Shown here: piece after piece, positions 60,028 to 64,000 of the stretch
Layout: each line of letters begins with the position of its first letter
Numbering within the stretch: position 1 is the first letter of the stretch
Notes under the pieces: model-generated
What the model was told of the DNA's origin: nothing
Seen by the model: only the letters and a program-made list of their open reading frames with translations
The model's database searches: none
Origin: Hydractinia symbiolongicarpus
Taxonomy: Eukaryota; Cnidaria; Hydrozoa; Anthoathecata; Hydractiniidae
Direction of reading: 5' to 3'
NCBI RefSeq assembly: GCF_029227915.1
Contig: NC_079888.1
Location: forward strand, 22,424,001-22,488,000
Length of the DNA stretch: 64,000 nt
Position numbers and translations under genes: made by a program

Positions 60028-60358
60028 AGCGTTTTAGTGGTGAAAAGATAATTTAAAAAATCGTTTTGGAAATGAGTTTACTCCCTGGGTACTTTCTCTG
60101 TATACTTTTGGCTATACGGGCCAAGCCCGGGATTTACGGGAAGACGCGGGTTTTCGTTTGCCGGAAATTAAACTTCTTTTATTCAGCGTCTCATCAAAAA
60201 TGAAAACATTTTTAAAAACTACAAGTCTCATGCGTTTTAGTGGTGAAAAAAAATTTAAAAAATCGTTCGGGAAATGAGTTTACTCCCTGGGTACTTTCTT
60301 TGTATACTTCTGACTATACGGGCCGAGTCCGGGATTTACGGGAAGTCGAGGGTTTTCA
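60028..60358. repeat. Partial third copy of the 9-monomer unit
   Basis: Continues the order CTCAAGCG, TTTCTCTGTATAC with TTTTGGCTATACGG, GAAGACGCGGG, then GAAAAAAAATTTAAAA and ACTTCTGAC, as at 58408-58740 (offset 1620 bp). Private changes are GTCGAGGGTTTTC and TTCATTTGCC near 60347-60360. Confidence 0.8.
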
Positions 60359-61273
60359 TTTGCCGGCGATTAAACTTCTTTTATTCAGCGTCTCATCAAA
60401 AATGAAAATATTTTTAAATACTACAAGTCTCATGGGCTTTAGTGGTGAAATAATAATTTAAAAAATCGTTCGGGAAATGAGTTTACACCCTGGGTACTTT
60501 CTTTGTATACTTTTGACTATACGGGGCGAGTCCGGGATTTACGGGAAATCGCAGGTTTTCGTTTGCTGGCGATTAAACTTCTTTTATTCAGCGTCTCATC
60601 AAAAATGAAAACATTTTTGAAAACTACAAGTCTCATGCGTTTTAGTGGTGAAAAAATAATTTAAAAAATCGTTCGGGAAGTGAGTTTACTCCCTGGGTAC
60701 TTTCTTTGTATACTTTTGACTATGCGGGCCGAGTCCAGGGTTTACGGGAAATGGCGGTTTTTCGTTTGCCGGCGATTAAACTTCTTTTATTCAGCGTCTC
60801 AGCAAAAATGAAAACATTTTTGAAAACTACAAGTCTCAAGCGTTTTAGTGTTGAAAAGATAATTTAAAAAATCGTTTTGGAAATGAGTTTACTCACAAGG
60901 TACTTTCTTTGTATACATTCGACTATACGGGCCAAGCCCGGGATTTACGGGAAATCGCGGGTTTTCGTTTGCCGGCGATTAAACCACTTTTATTAGGCGT
61001 CTCATCAAAAATGAAAACATTTCTGAAAACTACAAGTCTCATGCGTGTTAGTGGTGAAAATTAATTTAAAAAATCGTTCGGGAAATGAGTTTACACCCTG
61101 GGTACTTTCTTTGTATACTTTTGACTATACGGGCCCACTCGGGATTTACGGGAAATCGCAGGTTTTCGTTTGCCGGCGATTAAACTTCTTTTATTCAGCG
61201 TCTCATCAAAAATAAAAATATACTTTTGACTATACGGGCCGACTCGGGATTTACGGGAAATCGCAGGTTTTCG
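60359..61273. repeat. 915-bp unit with truncated monomer, copy 1
   Basis: Four full monomers plus one 105-bp truncated monomer. It repeats at 61274-62188, with identity seen from 60359 on and continuing past the second copy to about 62328. The order is TACGGGGCGAGTCC, TATGCGGGCCGAGTCCAGGG, GCGTCTCAGCAAAAATG with CTCAAGCG and TTTTAGTGTTGAAAAG, CACAAGGTAC type B with TTATTAGGC, and CATGCGTGTTAG followed by GCCCACTCGGG. The left limit is CATT versus CGTT at 60358/61273. Confidence 0.9.
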
Positions 61274-61312
61274 TTTGCCGGCGATTAAACTTCTTTTATT
61301 CAGCGTCTCATC
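61208..61312. repeat. Truncated 105-bp monomer 3
   Basis: Runs from AAAAATA at 61208 to the next AAAAATG at 61313. It has the same junction as the units at 43981 and 45504, but the first element reads AAAAATAAAAATATAC, a G-to-A change shared only with the unit at 62123. It lies at the end of the 915-bp unit. Confidence 0.92.
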
Positions 61313-62188
61313 AAAAATGAAAATATTTTTAAATACTACAAGTCTCATGGGCTTTAGTGGTGAAATAATAATTTAAAAAATCGTTCGGGAAATGAGTTTA
61401 CACCCTGGGTACTTTCTTTGTATACTTTTGACTATACGGGGCGAGTCCGGGATTTACGGGAAATCGCAGGTTTTCGTTTGCTGGCGATTAAACTTCTTTT
61501 ATTCAGCGTCTCATCAAAAATGAAAACATTTTTGAAAACTACAAGTCTCATGCGTTTTAGTGGTGAAAAAATAATTTAAAAAATCGTTCGGGAAGTGAGT
61601 TTACTCCCTGGGTACTTTCTTTGTATACTTTTGACTATGCGGGCCGAGTCCAGGGTTTACGGGAAATGGCGGTTTTTCGTTTGCCGGCGATTAAACTTCT
61701 TTTATTCAGCGTCTCAGCAAAAATGAAAACATTTTTGAAAACTACAAGTCTCAAGCGTTTTAGTGTTGAAAAGATAATTTAAAAAATCGTTTTGGAAATG
61801 AGTTTACTCACAAGGTACTTTCTTTGTATACATTCGACTATACGGGCCAAGCCCGGGATTTACGGGAAATCGCGGGTTTTCGTTTGCCGGCGATTAAACC
61901 ACTTTTATTAGGCGTCTCATCAAAAATGAAAACATTTCTGAAAACTACAAGTCTCATGCGTGTTAGTGGTGAAAATTAATTTAAAAAATCGTTCGGGAAA
62001 TGAGTTTACACCCTGGGTACTTTCTTTGTATACTTTTGACTATACGGGCCCACTCGGGATTTACGGGAAATCGCAGGTTTTCGTTTGCCGGCGATTAAAC
62101 TTCTTTTATTCAGCGTCTCATCAAAAATAAAAATATACTTTTGACTATACGGGCCGACTCGGGATTTACGGGAAATCGCAGGTTTTCG
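61274..62188. repeat. 915-bp unit with truncated monomer, copy 2
   Basis: Tandem copy of 60359-61273; I saw no base difference over the stretches compared by eye. Because the unit is 4.5 monomers long, the monomer phase of everything downstream is shifted relative to a strict 203-bp grid. Confidence 0.9.
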
Positions 62189-62227
62189 TTTGCCGGCGAT
62201 TAAACTTCTTTTATTCAGCGTCTCATC
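62123..62227. repeat. Truncated 105-bp monomer 4
   Basis: Identical in layout to the unit at 61208, including the AAAAATAAAAATATAC change, and 915 bp downstream of it. It is the last truncated monomer in the window. Confidence 0.92.
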
Positions 62228-64000
62228 AAAAATGAAAATATTTTTAAATACTACAAGTCTCATGGGCTTTAGTGGTGAAATAATAATTTAAAAAATCGTT
62301 CGGGAAATGAGTTTACACCCTGGGTACTTTTTTTGTATACTTTTGACTATACGGGCCGAGTCCGGGATTTACGGGAAATCACAGGTTTTCGTTTGCCGGC
62401 GATTAAACTTCTTTTATTCAGCGTTTCATCAAAAATGAAAACATTTTTAAAAACTACAAGTCTCATGCGTTTTAGTGGTGAAAAAATAATTTAAAAAATC
62501 GTTCGGGAAGTGAGTTTACTCCCTGGGTACTTTCTTTGTATACTTTTGACTATGCGGGCCGAGTCCGGGGTTTACGGGAAATGGCGGGTTTTCGTTTGCC
62601 GGCGATTAAACTTCCTTTATTCAGCGTCTCATCAAAAATGAAAACATTTTTGAAAACTACAAGTCTCAAGCGTTTTAGTGGTGAAAAGATAATTTAAAAA
62701 ATCGTTTTTGAAATGAGTTTACTCACAGGGTACTTTCTTTGTATACATTCGACTATGCGGGCCAAGCCCGGGATTTACGGGAAATCGCGGGTTTTCGTTT
62801 GCCGGCGATTAAACCACTTTTATTAGGCGTCTCATCAAAAATAAAAACATTTCTAGAAACTACAAGTCTCATGCGTTTTAGTGGTGTAAAAATAATTTAA
62901 AAATTCGTTTGGGAAATGAGTTTACTCACAGGGTACTTTCTTTGTATACATTCGACTATACGGGCCAAGCCCGGGATTTACGGGAAATCGCGGGTTTTCT
63001 TTTGCCGGCGATTAAACAACTTTCATTAAGCGTCTCATCAAAAATGAAAACATTTCTGAAAACTACAAGTCTCATGGGTTTTAGTGGTGAAAATTAATTT
63101 AAAAGATCGTTCGGGAAATGAGTTTACACCCCGGGTACTTTCTTTGTATACTTTTGACTATACGGGCCGAGTCCGGGATTTACGGGAAATCGCAGGTTTT
63201 CGTTTGCCGGCGATTAAACTTCTTTTATTCAGCGTCTCATCAAAAATGAAAGCATTTTTGAAAACTACAAGTCTCATGCGTTTTAGTGGTGAAAATTAAT
63301 TTAAAAAATCGTTCGGGAAATGAGTTTACACCCTGGGTACTTTTTTTGTATACTTTTGACTATACGGGCCGAGTCCTGGATTTACGGGAAATCACAGGTT
63401 TTCGTTTGCCGGCGATTAAACTTCTTTTATTCAGCGTTTCATTAAAAATGAAAACATTTTTGAAAACTACAAGTCTCATGCGTTTTAGTGGTGAAAAAAT
63501 AATTTAAAAAATCGTTCGGGAAGTGAGTTTACTCCCTGGGTACTTTCTTTGTATACTTTTGACTATGCGGGCCGAGTCCGGGGTTTACGGGAAATGGCGG
63601 GTTTTCGTTTGCCGGCGATTAAAGTTCTTTTATTCAGCGTCTCATCAAAAATGAAAACATTTTTGAAAACTACAAGTCTCAAGCGTTTTAGTGGTGAAAA
63701 GATAATTTAAAAAATCGTTTTTGAAATGAGTTTACTCACAGGGTACTTTCTTTGTATACATTCGACTATACGGGCCAAGCCCGGGATTTACGGGAAATCG
63801 CGGGTTTTCGTTTGCCGGCGATTAAACCACTTTTATTAGGCGTCTCATCAAAAATAAAAACATTTCTAAAAACTACAAGTCTCATGCGTTTTAGTGGTGT
63901 AAAAATAATTTAAAAATTCGTTCGGGAAATGAGTTTACTCACAGGGTACTTTCTTTGTATACATTCGACTATACGGGCCAAGCCCGGGATTTACGGGAAA
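62189..64000. repeat. 5-monomer (~1014-bp) unit and start of a second copy, cut by window end
   Basis: The order TACTTTTTTTGTATAC with AAATCACAGG and GCGTTTCAT, CTATGCGGGCCGAGTCCGG, CTCAAGCG with AATCGTTTTTGAAATG, GTGGTGTAAAAATAATTT, and GAAAATTAATTT with CACCCCGGGTAC begins near 62276 and repeats from near 63290 (1014-bp offset). The second copy is interrupted by the window end within a type B monomer. The same order is at 44.1-46.4 kb. Minor differences are CTTCCTTTATTC near 62611 and AAAGTTCTTTTATTC near 63622. Confidence 0.83.

Larger units (their letters stand above)
1..64000. repeat. Satellite DNA array, ~203-bp monomer, fills the whole window
   Basis: Every stretch read in the window is a copy of the same ~203-bp unit, head to tail and in one orientation. 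Phasing of recurring landmarks from 2882 to 63286 gives 296 full monomers plus four 105-bp truncated ones, averaging 202.65 bp; extrapolated to the window this is about 314 full monomers. Small indels give 201, 202 and 203-bp forms. Neighbouring monomers differ by scattered substitutions, while blocks 1 to several kb apart can be nearly identical, which is the signature of higher-order repeats. Base 1 and base 64000 both fall inside the array. No unique sequence, mobile element or gene interrupts it. This organisation is known from eukaryotic centromeric, pericentromeric or subtelomeric heterochromatin; which of these applies cannot be told from the sequence. Family and species are unrecognised. 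Confidence 0.98.

Noticed and set aside
18773-62263. Reverse-strand frames of 65-85 codons, including 85-codon forms over the truncated monomers
   Set aside because: The reverse strand of the same monomer lacks stops in one frame. The 85-codon versions arise because the 105-bp truncated monomer is 35 codons long. There is no independent support for coding.
681-63507. Many forward open frames of 62-76 codons, one per monomer in part of the array
   Set aside because: They are the same stretch of satellite read in one frame, closed by TAA in the A/T tract. Monomer length is usually not a multiple of three, no ribosome-binding, promoter or splice context is visible, and variants hit all codon positions.
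1-64000. CRISPR array
   Set aside because: Repeats are contiguous ~203-bp units with no unique spacers, far longer than CRISPR repeats, and no cas genes are present.
1-64000. Transposable element, SINE or tRNA-derived repeat
   Set aside because: I see no terminal inverted repeats at boundaries, no target-site duplications, no poly(A) tail, no reverse transcriptase or transposase frame, and no convincing pol III A or B box in the monomer.
1-64000. Ribosomal DNA intergenic spacer or telomeric repeat
   Set aside because: No rRNA sequence is adjacent and no short telomere-type motif occurs. The unit is uniform across the window.

Overview
The window is one uninterrupted tandem satellite DNA array from base 1 to base 64000. 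The repeat unit is about 203 bp (average near 202.65 bp). I estimate about 314 full-length monomers plus four 105-bp truncated monomers, by phasing recurring landmarks along the window. It begins and ends inside the array, so the true array is longer on both sides. I see no protein-coding gene, RNA gene, transposon, CRISPR array or unique-sequence island anywhere in it.

A homogeneous array of more than 64 kb with nested higher-order repeats is typical of eukaryotic constitutive heterochromatin (centromeric, pericentromeric or subtelomeric). A hand-counted, consensus-like monomer has 76 G+C in 203 bp (37%) and 12 CpG where base composition predicts about 7 (observed/expected about 1.7). Lack of CpG depletion argues against heavy germline CpG methylation, so an invertebrate or another lightly methylated eukaryote is more likely than a vertebrate or a heavily methylated plant. 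I do not recognise the satellite and cannot name the species.

Layout: 1-2235 holds irregular type A monomers. 2236-7521 contains an 8-monomer (1620-bp) higher-order repeat in two tandem copies. 8518-12183 is a second copy of that whole segment with one copy of the 1620-bp unit, so the two segments differ by exactly 1620 bp. 12184-17297 is an array of a 5-monomer (1015-bp) unit with partial copies. 17298-20329 is a transition zone where a second monomer type (type B) becomes frequent. 20330-26618 is a 2637-bp tandem duplication whose second copy carries an extra internal 1015-bp duplication. 28027-41599 is a series of 10- to 14-monomer units whose lengths differ by whole monomers. 41600-52341 mixes related blocks and includes the first two truncated monomers. 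52342-60358 contains 3-monomer and 9-monomer (1823-bp) units. 60359-64000 contains a 915-bp unit built on the truncated monomer, then a 1014-bp unit running off the window.

Type A monomers read TTTTGAC after the GTATAC core and end in TTATTCAGCGTCTCATC. Type B monomers read ATTCGAC, carry GCCAAGCCCGGG, and end in CATTAAGC or TTATTAGGC before GTCTCATC. There is no gene network to describe. The biology here is array structure: unequal exchange and local amplification, plus conserved dyad symmetries in each monomer that could matter for chromatin or protein binding. Many short open frames exist, but they are by-products of the repeat.
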